A stretch of DNA of 64,000 nucleotides, taken from Lachnospiraceae bacterium. GTDB lineage: Bacteria > Bacillota > Clostridia > Lachnospirales > Lachnospiraceae. Location of the stretch: contig SVEY01000003.1 of NCBI GenBank assembly GCA_015057165.1, forward strand, positions 1-64,000, given 5' to 3'. A program made the position numbers and the translations under genes. Under the pieces are notes generated by a model, which ran no database searches, was not told the DNA's origin, and was given only the letters and a program-made list of their open reading frames with translations. Each line of letters starts with the position of its first letter. Position 1 is the stretch's first letter. This document shows positions 23,363 through 33,865 of the stretch, one piece after another.

Positions 23363-24152
23363 TCAGTCCTTAACACTTTTCAATGTCGGGAACAGCAGCA
23401 CATCCCTTATCGCCGCACTATCTGTTAGTAGCATTACGAGTCTGTCTATTCCATATCCAATTCCGCCTGTTGGTGGCATGCCGATTTCTAGAGCATTTAA
23501 GAAGTCCTCGTCCGTGTGCTCGGCTTCGTCGTCGCCTGCTTCTGCGTTAGCATCCTGCATAGCGAAGCGCTCGCGCTGGTCGATGGGGTCGTTAAGCTCT
23601 GAATATGCATTACACATTTCCCATGTATTGATGAATAGTTCGAATCTCTCTACCTTGGTAGGGTCATCCGGCTTCTTCTTGGTTAGAGGACTTATCTCAA
23701 GGGGATGGTCCATTATGAATGTGGGCTGGATTAAGTGCTCTTCTACGAACTCTTCGAAGAAGAGATTAAGGATGTCGCCCTTCTTATGGAAGTCTTCGTA
23801 TTCAATATCTCTCTCATCAGCAAGGGCTTTCGCCTCTTCATCTGATGCCACCTCATCAAAGTCAACTCCACTGTATTTCTTGACAGCTTCTGTCATAGTC
23901 ATCCTTGCAAATGGTTTACCAAGGTCAATCTCCGCTCCCTGATATGTAATCTTAGCAGAGCCACATACATTTTCAGCAAGATAACGAAACATAGACTCTG
24001 TAAGTTCCATCATCCCTTCGTAATCAGTATACGCCTGATATAATTCCATAAGTGTAAACTCAGGATTGTGACGAGTATCAACACCTTCATTTCTAAACAC
24101 TCTGCCAATCTCGTACACACGCTCAAGACCACCAACAATTAATCTCTTAAGA
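23363..24152 (-). pseudogene. lysS: Truncated second copy of lysS (3' half)
   Basis: About 250 codons that repeat the C-terminal catalytic half of the intact lysyl-tRNA synthetase at 25926, from [12 protein letters not shown] to LLFPTLK, including class II motifs 2 (RVFRNEG) and 3 ([10 protein letters not shown]). By hand count about 65 of 768 bases differ, but only two residues differ before the last four (A for T, A for K); the tail is SVKD instead of QLDK. Nearly all changes are silent, so this copy diverged while under selection. It was probably brought in from a related strain rather than decaying in place. It has no start and no tRNA-binding domain. A GTG at 24118 could open the frame but has no function as LysRS. 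Confidence 0.85.
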
Positions 24153-24180
24153 TTTTTGTGGTAAACGGTATCGTTATATG

Positions 24181-24222
24181 AAAAAAGAGCCCGACACTCT
24201 CTTTTCAGTTAGTGACAGGCTC
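24181..24222 (-). terminator. Terminator of DUF4143 ATPase gene
   Basis: GAGCCTGTCACT pairs with AGTGTCGGGCTC (two mismatches), followed by TTTTTT on the minus strand, about 35 bases after the ATPase stop. Confidence 0.65.
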
Positions 24223-24256
24223 CTTGTTTTTCAACAGTGTATCATCTTTTCTTACA

Positions 24257-25546
24257 CTAATAATCCAAACTATTTTCATTTAATAAAAAGTCAAATAATC
24301 CCATAACAGTTATGCCTTGATCGTTTCTCCACACTGGCGTATTTCCTCCTGTTATTATTATTTTTTTAAATGAATCCGGTATTTTAGTAAGCGAGGCTTG
24401 TTCTTGGTCTATTTTTTCTTGATTTGGTAATGCATATGCGGACTGGATATAGTACCGCTTACTGCCCCTATTAACCACAAAGTCCACTTCTAATTGCTTG
24501 CGAATTTTTTTCCCTGCTTCAACCATTCTGCTTTCAACGACACCAACATCAACCTTATAACCTCTGTAAATCAGTTCGTTATATATGACATTTTCCATTA
24601 AATGAGTCTCTTCAAATTGACGAAAATTCAAAAGGGCATTCCTCAATCCCAAATCTGTATAATAGTATTTCGATGGTGTACCTATATATTTCCGACCTTT
24701 AATATCATATCGATCACTCTTTTGCACAACAAAACTTTCCATGAGATATTTCAAATAATTAGAAATTGTCGGCATAGATATTGTCTTGTCACCATTACTT
24801 TTAAACGTATCCGATATTTTTTGTGCATTTGTTAAAGAGCCTACAGCTGAAGCTATCACCTTCATCAGCGTTTCCATACCTGCTGATTCTCGTATTTCAT
24901 ATCTATCAACAATATCTCTAATATAAATCTCAGTATTTAAGCGTTCCAGATAGTTTTCTTTGGCTTCGTTATCTGGCTCTGCCAGAATATGTGGTAGCCC
25001 GCCATAGAATATATATTCCTGCCACGCATCATATTTATCCTTTCCTGATACAGGGAAATATTCCGAAAACGACAATGGAGCAATATGAATTTCATCTCCA
25101 CGTCCTCTAAATTCAGTGAGAATATCAGAAGATAGAAACTTAGAATTACTTCCTGTTACGCATATATCAACATTCTTCCTCCTAAGCAATCCATTCAAGA
25201 CACCATAAAGTCTGATTGGCACATCCGGATTTTTCATTTCTTCCTTGGTAATTGCATACTGCGCTTCATCTATGAAGACATAATACTGCTTATTCGATTC
25301 AGTCATTTTGCTTTTGATATACTCAGATAATTTCTGAGGATCACAGTATTCTATATAATCATCATCATCTAATGGAACGGATATAATACAGTCCTTAGAA
25401 ACGCCATCATTTATAAGATAATCATAGTATAAATTAAACAGTAAATATGACTTGCCACATCTTCTTATCCCGGTGATAACCTTAATCAAACCATTATTAC
25501 GTTTACTTATAAGCTTATTTAAATATCTATCTCTTTTAATCTCCAT
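24257..25546 (-). CDS. AAA ATPase with DUF4143 C-terminus, second full copy
   Basis: A 429-residue member of the AAA_14/DUF4143 family. Walker A is GIRRCGKS (26-33), Walker B YYVFIDEAQY, and the sensor is VTGSNSKFLSS. The arginine-finger-like EFRGRGDEI and a FSEYFP segment follow. The DUF4143 part has TISNYLKYLMES, and a QLEVDFVVNRGSKRYYIQSA region (D...Q rather than E-x-K). The start MEIKRDRYL has AGGAG 5 bases upstream. The gene lies between the truncated and intact lysS copies, so it arrived with, or was enclosed by, the lysS duplication. It is more closely related to the fragments at 6121 and 20521 in its TGSNS motif than the protein at 4219 is. Confidence 0.85.
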   Translation of the reverse strand: MEIKRDRYLNKLISKRNNGLIKVITGIRRCGKSYLLFNLYYDYLINDGVSKDCIISVPLDDDDYIEYCDPQKLSEYIKSKMTESNKQYYVFIDEAQYAITKEEMKNPDVPIRLYGVLNGLLRRKNVDICVTGSNSKFLSSDILTEFRGRGDEIHIAPLSFSEYFPVSGKDKYDAWQEYIFYGGLPHILAEPDNEAKENYLERLNTEIYIRDIVDRYEIRESAGMETLMKVIASAVGSLTNAQKISDTFKSNGDKTISMPTISNYLKYLMESFVVQKSDRYDIKGRKYIGTPSKYYYTDLGLRNALLNFRQFEETHLMENVIYNELIYRGYKVDVGVVESRMVEAGKKIRKQLEVDFVVNRGSKRYYIQSAYALPNQEKIDQEQASLTKIPDSFKKIIITGGNTPVWRNDQGITVMGLFDFLLNENSLDY

Positions 25547-25664
25547 AACGACTCCTGTTTTAGGTTTTAGGTACAAGTACCATTTTTCTAAAGTATATTG
25601 CCTTTTTCAAAAAACGTCAAGTTCTATTTTAGAAAATCGGTCCCTGTGCCACTTTTCAAAAACA

Positions 25665-25732
25665 AACCCGTCCAAGAACGTCAATATCCAGCGCAATCTA
25701 CTCTATTATTGACATTCCCAGACGGGTCTGTT
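25665..25732. repeat. Nested inverted repeat between ATPase and lysS
   Basis: ACCCGTC/GACGGGT (outer) and GTCAAT/ATTGAC (inner) form a two-tier hairpin. On the minus strand it is followed by a T-rich run, so it could terminate lysS transcripts, about 190 bases beyond the lysS stop. Together with the dyad at 25745 it is all I can see in the 379-base gap 25547..25925. Confidence 0.4.
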
Positions 25733-25744
25733 TTGTGTTGATCA

Positions 25745-25768
25745 AGCACACTTAAGAATAAGTGTGCT
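25745..25768. repeat. Perfect 9-bp palindromic hairpin
   Basis: AGCACACTT and AAGTGTGCT separated by 6 bases. No T run follows on either strand, so it is either an operator or an RNA processing structure rather than a terminator. Confidence 0.4.
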
Positions 25769-25925
25769 ATCACAATATTTAATTATTACCATATCGTTAT
25801 CTGAAAGGGTTCCTATCTATCCGTCACGTCAGCCCATAATTCTTCATTTCAAATTACGAATTTATTGTAGTAAGCGTTGTAGTTAGCATATTTCAAATGC
25901 CAGAAACCCTTGATTTTACGGCATT

Positions 25926-27557
25926 TTATTTATCCAACTGTTTCAGCGTCGGGAACAGCAGCACATCCCTTATCGCCGCACTATCTGTTAGCAGCATAAC
26001 CAGTCTGTCTATTCCGTATCCAATTCCACCTGTTGGAGGCATACCAATTTCGAGGGCATTTAGGAAATCTTCATCTGTATGCTCTGCTTCATCGTCGCCT
26101 GCTTCGGCGTTAGCATCTTGCATTGCGAAACGCTCTCTTTGATCTATCGGATCATTAAGCTCTGAATATGCGTTACACATTTCCCACGTATTGATGAATA
26201 GTTCGAATCTCTCAACCTTGGTTGGGTCGTCTGGCTTCTTCTTAGTTAATGGACTTATCTCAAGAGGATGATCCATTATGAATGTAGGCTGGATTAAGTG
26301 CTCTTCTACGAACTCTTCGAAGAAGAGGTTAAGGATATCGCCCTTCTTATGGAAGTCTTCGTATTCAATGTCTCTCTCATCAGCAAGGGCTTTCGCCTCT
26401 TCGTCTGATTTAACCTCATCAAAGTCAACTCCACTGTATTTCTTGACAGCTTCTGTCATAGTCATCCTTGCAAATGGCTTACCCAGGTCAATCTCCGTTC
26501 CCTGATATGTAATCTTAGCAGAGCCGCATACATTTTCAGCAAGATAACGAAACATTGATTCTGTAAGTTCCATCATGCCTTCATAGTCTGTGTATGCCTG
26601 ATACAATTCCATAAGAGTAAACTCAGGATTGTGACGAGTATCAACACCTTCATTTCTAAACACTCTGCCAATCTCATACACACGCTCAAGACCACCAACA
26701 ATTAACCTCTTAAGATAAAGCTCTAAAGATATACGAAGCTTAACATCCTCATCAAGAGAATTGTAATGTGTCTCAAATGGTCTTGCTGCCGCACCACCGG
26801 CATTATGAACAAGCATTGGTGTCTCCACCTCCATGAAGTCACGTCCTGCAAGGAAGTTCCTTATCTCCTTGATAATCTGTGAACGCTTAACGAATACTTC
26901 TCTTGACTCCTGATTCATTATAAGGTCCACATATCTCTGACGATATCTCATATCTGTATCAGTAAGTCCATGGTACTTCTCAGGGAGTATCTGAAGTGAC
27001 TTGGTAAGCAGCACCATCTCTTCTGCATGAATACTAATCTCTCCTGTCATTGTACGAAATACATATCCCTTAACGCCCCAGATATCACCTATATCACATT
27101 TCTTAAACACAGAATACAGCTCATCACCCAATGCGTCTTTGGACGCATATATCTGAATATCACCCTTAAGGTCTCTTATATTAGCAAAGCTTGCTTTACC
27201 CATTACACGTTTAAACATCATACGCCCAGCGACTGACACCTTTGGAGCATTGGCATCCAGTATTTCTCTTCTGGCGTTGTAAGCTTCCTTCTTTGCCTTA
27301 CGATATGCAGCAACTACTTCATTGTCTGCTCCCTCTTCAGGCTCAGGCGGAAGTTCGGGTTCCACATAATCCTTTAAAGCCTCAGCCTCATACTCTTCAT
27401 ATAGAGACTTAACCTCATCAGAATGATGCGTCTGGTCGTAGCTTGTTATCTGAAACGGGTCTTCACCCTTTTTCTGCAATGCGACAAGCTTCTCACGACG
27501 AACCTTGAGAAGCTGTCCTATATCCTGTACCTGTTCATTATTATTCTTCTTAGCCAT
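25926..27557 (-). CDS. lysS: Lysyl-tRNA synthetase (class II)
   Basis: Complete 543-residue class II LysRS, which charges tRNA-Lys in the cytoplasm. An OB-fold anticodon-binding domain ([20 protein letters not shown]) precedes the catalytic core with motif 1 ([15 protein letters not shown]), motif 2 ([16 protein letters not shown]) and motif 3 ([14 protein letters not shown]). An insert of about 45 mostly acidic and helical residues ([16 protein letters not shown] region, about 67-105) before the OB-fold is longer than in Bacillus. It is followed downstream by accessory DNA and a partial copy of itself, so it marks the core/accessory boundary. It is co-directional with greA, 89 bases upstream, but separated from it by a terminator. 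Confidence 0.97.
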   Translation of the reverse strand: MAKKNNNEQVQDIGQLLKVRREKLVALQKKGEDPFQITSYDQTHHSDEVKSLYEEYEAEALKDYVEPELPPEPEEGADNEVVAAYRKAKKEAYNARREILDANAPKVSVAGRMMFKRVMGKASFANIRDLKGDIQIYASKDALGDELYSVFKKCDIGDIWGVKGYVFRTMTGEISIHAEEMVLLTKSLQILPEKYHGLTDTDMRYRQRYVDLIMNQESREVFVKRSQIIKEIRNFLAGRDFMEVETPMLVHNAGGAAARPFETHYNSLDEDVKLRISLELYLKRLIVGGLERVYEIGRVFRNEGVDTRHNPEFTLMELYQAYTDYEGMMELTESMFRYLAENVCGSAKITYQGTEIDLGKPFARMTMTEAVKKYSGVDFDEVKSDEEAKALADERDIEYEDFHKKGDILNLFFEEFVEEHLIQPTFIMDHPLEISPLTKKKPDDPTKVERFELFINTWEMCNAYSELNDPIDQRERFAMQDANAEAGDDEAEHTDEDFLNALEIGMPPTGGIGYGIDRLVMLLTDSAAIRDVLLFPTLKQLDK

Positions 27558-27592
27558 TTATAACTCTCTTTCTATATTAGTTAAATACATAT

Positions 27593-27620
27593 AAAAAGCC
27601 AGATGACTTATCATCTGGCC
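27593..27620 (-). terminator. Terminator of greA
   Basis: GCCAGATG and CATCTGGC form an 8-bp stem. On the minus strand the stem is followed by TTTTTAT. It lies 27 bases after the greA stop and 36 bases before the lysS start. Confidence 0.8.
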
Positions 27621-27646
27621 AATTAGTTATTGTAACATCCTTATTC

Positions 27647-28126
27647 TTAATTAGAACTTTCTATCTCTAACACCTTATACTTTAACAATCCGGCAGGTGT
27701 CTCAACCTTAACTGTCTGACCTACTTTTGCGCCCATTATAGCTTTACCAATTGGAGACTCGTTAGATATCTTATTCTTCAAGGAATTTGCTTCTGTTGAA
27801 CCAACAATTCTATATACTGCTTCTTCTTTATATTCCATATCACGAATCTTTACTTTACAGCCAATATTAACTTTGTCAGCGTCCATATCGTCTTCTGTAT
27901 GAACTTCAACATCCTTAAGAAGTAATTGAATCTCTTCGATTCTTGCCTCAACCTTGGCTTGCTCATCTCTTGCAGCATCATACTCTGCATTCTCGGATAA
28001 GTCACCCTGTTCTCTTGCTTCTTTGATAATAGCAGAAAGCTCTTTACGTTTTACAACTTTAAGATGTTCTAATTCTTCCTCTAATTCTCTAAGACCTTCT
28101 TTAGTTAAGATTTTCTTATCTTCCAT
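27647..28126 (-). CDS. greA: Transcription elongation factor GreA
   Basis: Complete 159-residue GreA. The N-terminal coiled coil (LTKEGLRELEEELEHLKVVK, then IKEAREQGDLSENAEYDAAR) carries the conserved acidic tip D-x-x-E-N-A-E-Y that enters the RNA polymerase secondary channel and triggers cleavage of backtracked RNA. The C-terminal FKBP-like domain has RIVGSTEAN and ISNESPIGKAIMGAKVGQ. It has its own promoter and terminator. Confidence 0.97.
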   Translation of the reverse strand: MEDKKILTKEGLRELEEELEHLKVVKRKELSAIIKEAREQGDLSENAEYDAARDEQAKVEARIEEIQLLLKDVEVHTEDDMDADKVNIGCKVKIRDMEYKEEAVYRIVGSTEANSLKNKISNESPIGKAIMGAKVGQTVKVETPAGLLKYKVLEIESSN

Positions 28127-28171
28127 ACCACCAACAGACCTTTCTTTATTAATCGATTTTACAACTTATGT

Positions 28172-28200
28172 ATTATAGCAAGATTTCTTGTCTTTTGCAA
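28172..28200 (-). promoter_or_regulatory. Promoter of greA
   Basis: TTGCAA (28195-28200), 17-base spacer, TATAAT (28172-28177). Predicted leader about 40 bases. Confidence 0.7.
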
Positions 28201-28235
28201 GACTAGATGGCATAAATAAATGCTATATTAACAAT

Positions 28236-29279
28236 CTAGTATAATAGCTCTTTCAGTTCATCTATTGATTCAACTTCATTAATCTTTCCTCGAAATGCAC
28301 TTGCTCCATGAAGTCCTGCTGTATACCATGCAGCATGTTTTCTCATTTCACGAATTCCAATATATTCACCTTTGTAATCAATAAGCATTTTCGCATGCTT
28401 AATTATCATATCTCTTATACTATCCCAATCAGGCTTATACTTGTTGCCATCACTTATTAGGCTTAACTCATTACTTATATCTGAATAGTTCCATTTATTA
28501 TCATGGGATTTCTCATATCCTTCTAACAATTCATTTTCTCTTAGTATGCCTTCAAATATCCAGGGATTACCTTGGGCTGCTCTCCCAATCATATATCCAT
28601 CAACTCCTGTTTGTTCATACATTTTCAATATGTCGTTGTAACAAGTCAAATCCCCGTTTCCAATAACAGGTACATTTACGCGTGATTTTACTTCACCAAT
28701 AACGTCCCAGTTTGCCTTACCAGAATAGTATTGCTCTCTTGTCCTTCCATGGACTGCTATAGCACTTACTCCGGATTCTTCTAATACATGTGCCATCTCT
28801 ACAGCATTAATATGCTCATCATCAAATCCAATTCTAATCTTGGCTGTAACAGGACGAGTAGTTGCTTTAACAGTCTCTTCAATAATACGACCTGCAAGAG
28901 ATGGATTCTTCATAAGGGCAGAACCATCTTCGTTGTTAACGACTTTAGGCACAGGACATCCCATATTAATATCTAGTATGTCATATTCTATCCCTTCGTC
29001 TTCCAACCTTGAAGCCATTTCACTTATGCAAACAGGCTCATGTCCGAATAATTGGACAGCTACTACTGGCTCTCTTTCATCTCTTTCCATAAGCTTATAT
29101 GTCTTCTTATTGTTATAGAAGATAGCTTTGGCGCTAACCATTTCAGTACAAGTCATACCTACTCCAAAAGAAGAGCACAACACACGAAATGGCAGGTCAC
29201 ATACCCCTGCCATCGGTGCTAGTATTATATTATTTTGTAACTTTACATTTCCAATCATTAATGGATGTATTACTGACAT
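28236..29279 (-). CDS. dusB: tRNA-dihydrouridine synthase
   Basis: A 347-residue FMN-dependent Dus enzyme that reduces uridines in the tRNA D-loop. The TIM-barrel motifs are clear: NIILAPMAGVCDLPFR, DINMGCPVPKV with the FMN-contact region, AKIRIGFDD, VHGRTREQYYSGKANW and VIGNGDL. The catalytic cysteine sits in the usual place: in GMTCTEMVSAKA the conserved block precedes it, and in INMGCPVPK the Cys is present. DusB is the usual single Dus of Firmicutes, so the symbol is by analogy. It follows coaX by 35 bases and ends the operon that starts upstream. Confidence 0.93.
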   Translation of the reverse strand: MSVIHPLMIGNVKLQNNIILAPMAGVCDLPFRVLCSSFGVGMTCTEMVSAKAIFYNNKKTYKLMERDEREPVVAVQLFGHEPVCISEMASRLEDEGIEYDILDINMGCPVPKVVNNEDGSALMKNPSLAGRIIEETVKATTRPVTAKIRIGFDDEHINAVEMAHVLEESGVSAIAVHGRTREQYYSGKANWDVIGEVKSRVNVPVIGNGDLTCYNDILKMYEQTGVDGYMIGRAAQGNPWIFEGILRENELLEGYEKSHDNKWNYSDISNELSLISDGNKYKPDWDSIRDMIIKHAKMLIDYKGEYIGIREMRKHAAWYTAGLHGASAFRGKINEVESIDELKELLY

Positions 29280-29314
29280 TCACTCCACCCTATGTATTTC
29301 ATCTAAGTTCCATT

Positions 29315-30103
29315 CTATCCGTTCTTTCTCTTCTTCTGTCTCTCGAATATAATTCTCATACCATGAAGAGTAAGTTCCTGATCGTATACTTCAAGCACAT
29401 CTGTCTCAGAGAAAATAATCTTACCCAGACCACCTGTTGCCACAACCCTTACTTTCTTATATCCCGATTCTTTAATCATATTCTTAACAATATATTCTGT
29501 CTGTCCTATCTGTCCAAATACCAGTCCAGCCTGCATAGATGATACCGTCTCATTGGCAAGTATTGTGGCAGGCTTTTTGATTTCAACCTCCGGAAGTTTT
29601 GCAGCTCCATTCCACAAAGCGTTCGCCGAAAGTTTGATTCCAGGTGCTGTAACACCTGATATATATGCACCCTTCTCGTCAACAAGATCATATGTTGTGG
29701 CAGTTCCATAGTCAACTACCAGAACCGGTCCGCCTTCTCCATACATCTCATATGCACCAACGCAATCTACAATTCTATCTGCTCCTATTTGCTCTGGGAA
29801 AGGCGTAGCTATTCTCATACCCGTCTTAATTCCCGGTCCAACAATTATTGGTGTTATTCCGAAATATTTGATAATACCACTTGTAAGAGAATACATTCCC
29901 TTAGGCACTACAGATGCAATAATACAATGACATATTTTGTCAGATTCTATCTTATTGTAATCAAATATTTTCATGATTGTCATTCCGTATTCATCACTAG
30001 TCCTATCAATCTTTGTAGTCATTCGAAATGTTCCAAACAGCTTTTCTTTCTCGAACACACCAAGTGTTATATTGGTATTTCCAACATCTATACAAAGTAA
30101 CAT
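29315..30103 (-). CDS. coaX: Type III pantothenate kinase
   Basis: A 262-residue CoaX, which phosphorylates pantothenate in the first step of coenzyme A synthesis and is not feedback-inhibited by CoA. The acetate-kinase-fold motifs are visible: [17 protein letters not shown] (phosphate 1), [29 protein letters not shown] (phosphate 2) and ATGGLGKII (adenosine). Its neighbours birA and dusB match the order seen in other Clostridia. Confidence 0.95.
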   Translation of the reverse strand: MLLCIDVGNTNITLGVFEKEKLFGTFRMTTKIDRTSDEYGMTIMKIFDYNKIESDKICHCIIASVVPKGMYSLTSGIIKYFGITPIIVGPGIKTGMRIATPFPEQIGADRIVDCVGAYEMYGEGGPVLVVDYGTATTYDLVDEKGAYISGVTAPGIKLSANALWNGAAKLPEVEIKKPATILANETVSSMQAGLVFGQIGQTEYIVKNMIKESGYKKVRVVATGGLGKIIFSETDVLEVYDQELTLHGMRIIFERQKKRKNG

Positions 30104-30144
30104 ATCTGCTCCTATCTATTACATGTAATAATAATTTGTTCACT

Positions 30145-30471
30145 CTATTGTGGTTCAACCATAACCTTGTAGAATGTTTCTAACGATTCAAATAGTTCCT
30201 TCTTTTCTCTTTGCAATTGCTTCACTTTAAGGACACTTCCTATCTCATCATATAAGATATCATCCTCTTCTTTATCAACAACAATTTCAAGATTACCCTC
30301 ATCGTCATATATAAGCTGTATGGTTCCTCCTACATCTTCAGTAAAGAGGACACACATTATCTTGAGTTCATCTTTTACCTGCTTAGGCACCAAATCAAAA
30401 TCTTCGTTAAAATAAAACTTCTTATTGTAAGAACTGGCACCACAAAGCACCAAACCATCTTCGTAATACAT
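30145..30471 (-). CDS. Small conserved protein (DUF6145-like)
   Basis: A 108-residue acidic cytosolic protein. It reads YYEDGLVLCGASSYNKKFYF, then a CVLFTEDVGGTIQLIYDDEG segment, with a short C-terminal helix (QREKKELFESLETFYKVM). It resembles the family of Lachnospiraceae proteins called DUF6145, usually found at this place beside birA and coaX. No catalytic motif is visible and function is unknown. It follows birA by 14 bases and is surely co-transcribed. Confidence 0.7.
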   Translation of the reverse strand: MYYEDGLVLCGASSYNKKFYFNEDFDLVPKQVKDELKIMCVLFTEDVGGTIQLIYDDEGNLEIVVDKEEDDILYDEIGSVLKVKQLQREKKELFESLETFYKVMVEPQ

Positions 30472-30485
30472 ATTCTTCCTTTCAA

Positions 30486-31313
30486 TCAGACGTAACTATA
30501 TAATCCTCGAACAGTAACTTCACCTGCCGACACAAATCTCTTCCCTTGACCTGTGGATATAACAAGTTCGCCTTTCTCATTTATCCCAAGAGCAACACCC
30601 TCTATATCTTCAATCAAATCATATGCCTTAACTACACGACCTACATTTATTAGATGGTCATTATATTCCTCTACTAATCCAGCCATATTGCCTGACTTGA
30701 TGAAGATATCATAATATTCGTTGAATTTATCCCATATAAGATATAACAGTTCTGTGTTATCATCCTCTACTAGCTTTCGCATAACATCGCTATTATAGTT
30801 CTCATCGTTCATGTCTTTTAGAACTTCTCGCATCTCTTCTTTTTCTGATGCGACTTCATTAAGAATTGATGTAGCCTTATCTTCTAACTCTTCTGGAAAA
30901 TCCGTATTCTTAACGTTAACACCAATTCCCACAATTACAGCACTTTTGCCATCAATAAACAAACGTTCTGTAAGAATACCACATATCTTCTTGTTAGAAC
31001 AGATTACATCATTAGGCCACTTAATCTTACATTCTAATCCGCAGAACTTCTTAATTGCTGCGCGTACACTAAGAGCAGCAACCAAAGTAATACAAGCAAT
31101 ATAATCTTGTGGAAGTGTGGGATAAAGAACGAGAGAAGTTGATATTGATACTCCCTTGGGCGCATCCCAAATACGCCCTGCTCTACCTCTTCCATCAGTC
31201 TGTTCATCAGCTGATATTATTGTTCCTTCAGGGCAATAATCATTTATTAATTGTTTTGCAATATCATTTGTGGATGCAACACTATCATAGTGCTTATATA
31301 TATAATCAATCAT
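30486..31313 (-). CDS. birA: Biotin-[acetyl-CoA carboxylase] ligase
   Basis: A 275-residue biotin protein ligase without the N-terminal repressor HTH, so it attaches biotin to carboxylase subunits but does not bind bio operators. The biotinyl-AMP loop is GRGRAGRIWDAPKGVSIS, with KWPNDVICSNKKICGIL and VIVGIGVNVKNTDFP as further family blocks. An acidic insert of about 35 residues (about 150-185) follows the central domain, and an SH3-like C-terminus ends it. It starts one base after the argF stop codon, so the two are read as one unit. Confidence 0.92.
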   Translation of the reverse strand: MIDYIYKHYDSVASTNDIAKQLINDYCPEGTIISADEQTDGRGRAGRIWDAPKGVSISTSLVLYPTLPQDYIACITLVAALSVRAAIKKFCGLECKIKWPNDVICSNKKICGILTERLFIDGKSAVIVGIGVNVKNTDFPEELEDKATSILNEVASEKEEMREVLKDMNDENYNSDVMRKLVEDDNTELLYLIWDKFNEYYDIFIKSGNMAGLVEEYNDHLINVGRVVKAYDLIEDIEGVALGINEKGELVISTGQGKRFVSAGEVTVRGLYSYV

Positions 31314-32309
31314 TTACTGCCCCTTTAACGTGGTATACATAATCGCTTTAATAGAATGCATTCTGTTCTCCGCCTCATCAAAGACAACAGATTGTGGTCC
31401 CTCAAATACTTCCTCTGTAACTTCTAATTCGCTGTATCCAAACTTCTCATTAACTTCTCTTCCAACTTTAGTTTCAAGATTATGATAAGCAGGAAGACAA
31501 TGCATGAAGATACATGTATCTTTTGCATAAGACATTGCTTTCTTATTAACCTGATATGGCATAAGATCATCAAGTCTTTCCTTCCAGACTTCTGTAGGTT
31601 CACCCATTGATACCCACACATCAGTGTATATTACATCAGCGTCTTTACATCCTTCTTCAACATCTTCTGTAAGAGTAATTGTTGCACCAGTATCAACTGC
31701 CACACCTTTACAATAATTAATTAGACTTTCATCTGGAAAATACTTCTTGTTAGTACATGCTACAAAATCCATGCCAAGCTTAGCACATGTAACCATAAGC
31801 GAATTTCCCATATTATATCTGGCATCACCCATGTATACAAATTTAAGACCTTTGGTATGTCCAAATTTCTCTTGAATAGTAAGCATATCTGCTATCATCT
31901 GTGTAGGATGAAATTCATTAGTTAAACCATTCCATACAACCACACCTGAATACTCAGCTAAGGCTTCTACTCTTTCCTGCTCAAAGCCTCTATACTCTAT
32001 TCCATCAAACATTCTTCCAAGAACTCTAGCAGTATCTCTCATTGACTCCTTCGTTCCAATCTGAGAACTGTCAGGATCAAGATATGTAGTATGCATTCCC
32101 AAATCATGAGCAGCCACTTCAAAGGAACATCTTGTTCTTGTAGATGTTTTCTCAAATATTAAGGCAATATTCTTTCCTTCTAGACAATCATCATGCTTTA
32201 TTCCCTTTTTCTTTTCATTTTTTAACTTTGCAGCCACATCAATAAGATATTGTATCTCTTCTGGCTCAAAGTCCATAAGTTTTAGATAATTTCTTCCTGA
32301 TAAATTCAT
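31314..32309 (-). CDS. argF: Ornithine carbamoyltransferase
   Basis: A 331-residue OTCase that makes citrulline from ornithine and carbamoyl phosphate. The carbamoyl-phosphate site is [13 protein letters not shown] (residues about 53-65). The [14 protein letters not shown] and [11 protein letters not shown] blocks and the ornithine-binding HCLPAYHN motif are present. It could be biosynthetic (argF) or catabolic (arcB). No other arg or arc gene is in the window, so the symbol is by family convention. Confidence 0.93.
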   Translation of the reverse strand: MNLSGRNYLKLMDFEPEEIQYLIDVAAKLKNEKKKGIKHDDCLEGKNIALIFEKTSTRTRCSFEVAAHDLGMHTTYLDPDSSQIGTKESMRDTARVLGRMFDGIEYRGFEQERVEALAEYSGVVVWNGLTNEFHPTQMIADMLTIQEKFGHTKGLKFVYMGDARYNMGNSLMVTCAKLGMDFVACTNKKYFPDESLINYCKGVAVDTGATITLTEDVEEGCKDADVIYTDVWVSMGEPTEVWKERLDDLMPYQVNKKAMSYAKDTCIFMHCLPAYHNLETKVGREVNEKFGYSELEVTEEVFEGPQSVVFDEAENRMHSIKAIMYTTLKGQ

Positions 32310-32362
32310 TATCCTTCGCCTCCCAATTAGCTTATATTTCTCTGTCCTATTATTAGGACTCT

Positions 32363-33850
32363 TTATTTGTTCATCAAAAATTCATTGGTGTCGTGACCAT
32401 GAATATACAGATCTTCTAGTTCATTATCCGTCATTGCCATTGCATAGTCAACTGCTCCACAATCTGTACTTGCCACTATACCATTGCACCTTCTTAGCAT
32501 TTCTAGAATTGATATATATACTTTTGCTTCTTCATAACCATCTCTCTTTCCAGATTCATTTTCCTCAAGGTATTTATTATGAAGAAGTTCTTTATTTGCA
32601 TCGATTGAATATCTTTTCTGCTCTATGTGTTTTGTAACACTAGCAAGATCAGATTTCATAAATGTATCAAACACTTCCTGATCTTCCGTCGCCAAGAAAA
32701 TATAATCATATCCTCCAGCCTTGTATATAGCTCTTGCCTTATCAACTATTCCTTTGGGGTCAAGTGGCAACGTATGAAGTGCTGCAACACCTGGGTTATT
32801 AAAATCCGTTCCACGACCAACTACACCAAGTATCTTCGCCCCATTAGGTATGTCAAGTCCATCTCTTACATTTTCACAATAAGAATCAATGTCTCGATTC
32901 AACTTAAGATACTTCTTCATAAGCGGACCTATGTTAGAATGATATTCAACATACATTAGATAAGGATTAGCACCCATTTTACCTTCTTGTCCTACTACAA
33001 CGTTCTTACTATTATAAACTTCTTCTAAACTATATTCTGATACTGGTTCGAAAAACATCCCCCATACATCATTATATATTCCGTTGTTAAATTGATTATC
33101 ATCCCCAGCTATTGCCGTATCTAAGACAGGAATAACATTTTTATCTTTTTTCCCATATGCTACTGCTGCAAAATAAAGCAAGAAGGATATAAACTTAACT
33201 AGACCTGACGATGCAATAGGGGACTTGATTACATAGAATACCTTGTCAGGATTCATCTCTCCATAATTAATAGCACTGCTAAGCCAATATAAACTAGACA
33301 TTAGATTTATCGAATTAGCAATTTCTTTCTTTAATACATAATGCCCAAAATGAATCGAGTATATCATTTCTGAACCAACACTTAAAGAGCTTTTCTTAAT
33401 CTCTTCAGATACATCTCCAATTATTACTCTATCATCGAAGAACCATCTTGCTCTTTCGTCAAGAAAGTATATCTTCTTATCCGGAAAATATTTAAGAATA
33501 ACTTTACTAGCCTGTACACTATACTCTTCAACTTGTTCAAATACAAAAGATTCTATATCACTAATATATTCAAAATCCATACGTGGACTGTCAATTTCAT
33601 AATCCCAGAACTCGCTTACATACAAATTAAGAATAACATCTTTACTCAGTCTTGGATAAGTAATAATATTCGGTTCCCAAGCAAGCATGTAAAGTAACTC
33701 ATCTTTTTCGTCAATCACTGCTATCTGCTCATTCCTATATTCTTCATGAGTATGGTAGAAATCTCTCGCTTCAACAAATATGTCCGAATTATGGTACATC
33801 TTCTTTTTCGTGACCGGTTGTTTTTCCTCTTTATTAACAATTCTAATCAT
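32363..33850 (-). CDS. Fucosyltransferase-like glycosyltransferase
   Basis: A 495-residue protein. The C-terminal half has the hallmarks of the GT-B alpha-1,6-fucosyltransferase/NodZ-like fold: [15 protein letters not shown] (nucleotide-sugar arginine in VxxRGTD), then [15 protein letters not shown] and [17 protein letters not shown]. The N-terminal 220 residues are not recognised. It is last in a four-gene operon with STAS-kinase, SpoIIE phosphatase and adenylation-type genes, with regular 15-base gaps. It probably transfers a sugar to a cell-surface polymer or to the product of the adenylation protein. Fold call moderate, substrate unknown. Confidence 0.6.
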   Translation of the reverse strand: MIRIVNKEEKQPVTKKKMYHNSDIFVEARDFYHTHEEYRNEQIAVIDEKDELLYMLAWEPNIITYPRLSKDVILNLYVSEFWDYEIDSPRMDFEYISDIESFVFEQVEEYSVQASKVILKYFPDKKIYFLDERARWFFDDRVIIGDVSEEIKKSSLSVGSEMIYSIHFGHYVLKKEIANSINLMSSLYWLSSAINYGEMNPDKVFYVIKSPIASSGLVKFISFLLYFAAVAYGKKDKNVIPVLDTAIAGDDNQFNNGIYNDVWGMFFEPVSEYSLEEVYNSKNVVVGQEGKMGANPYLMYVEYHSNIGPLMKKYLKLNRDIDSYCENVRDGLDIPNGAKILGVVGRGTDFNNPGVAALHTLPLDPKGIVDKARAIYKAGGYDYIFLATEDQEVFDTFMKSDLASVTKHIEQKRYSIDANKELLHNKYLEENESGKRDGYEEAKVYISILEMLRRCNGIVASTDCGAVDYAMAMTDNELEDLYIHGHDTNEFLMNK

Positions 33851-33865
33851 TTTATTCTCTTTCTT

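Noticed and set aside
23363..24118. Truncated lysS as a stand-alone LysRS paralogue (PoxA/GenX-like)
   Set aside because: It starts inside the catalytic domain and lacks motif 1; its sequence is that of LysRS itself, not of EpmA.
25745..25768. Palindromic hairpin as terminator of lysS
   Set aside because: No T run follows on either strand; the nested repeat at 25665 is the better terminator candidate.
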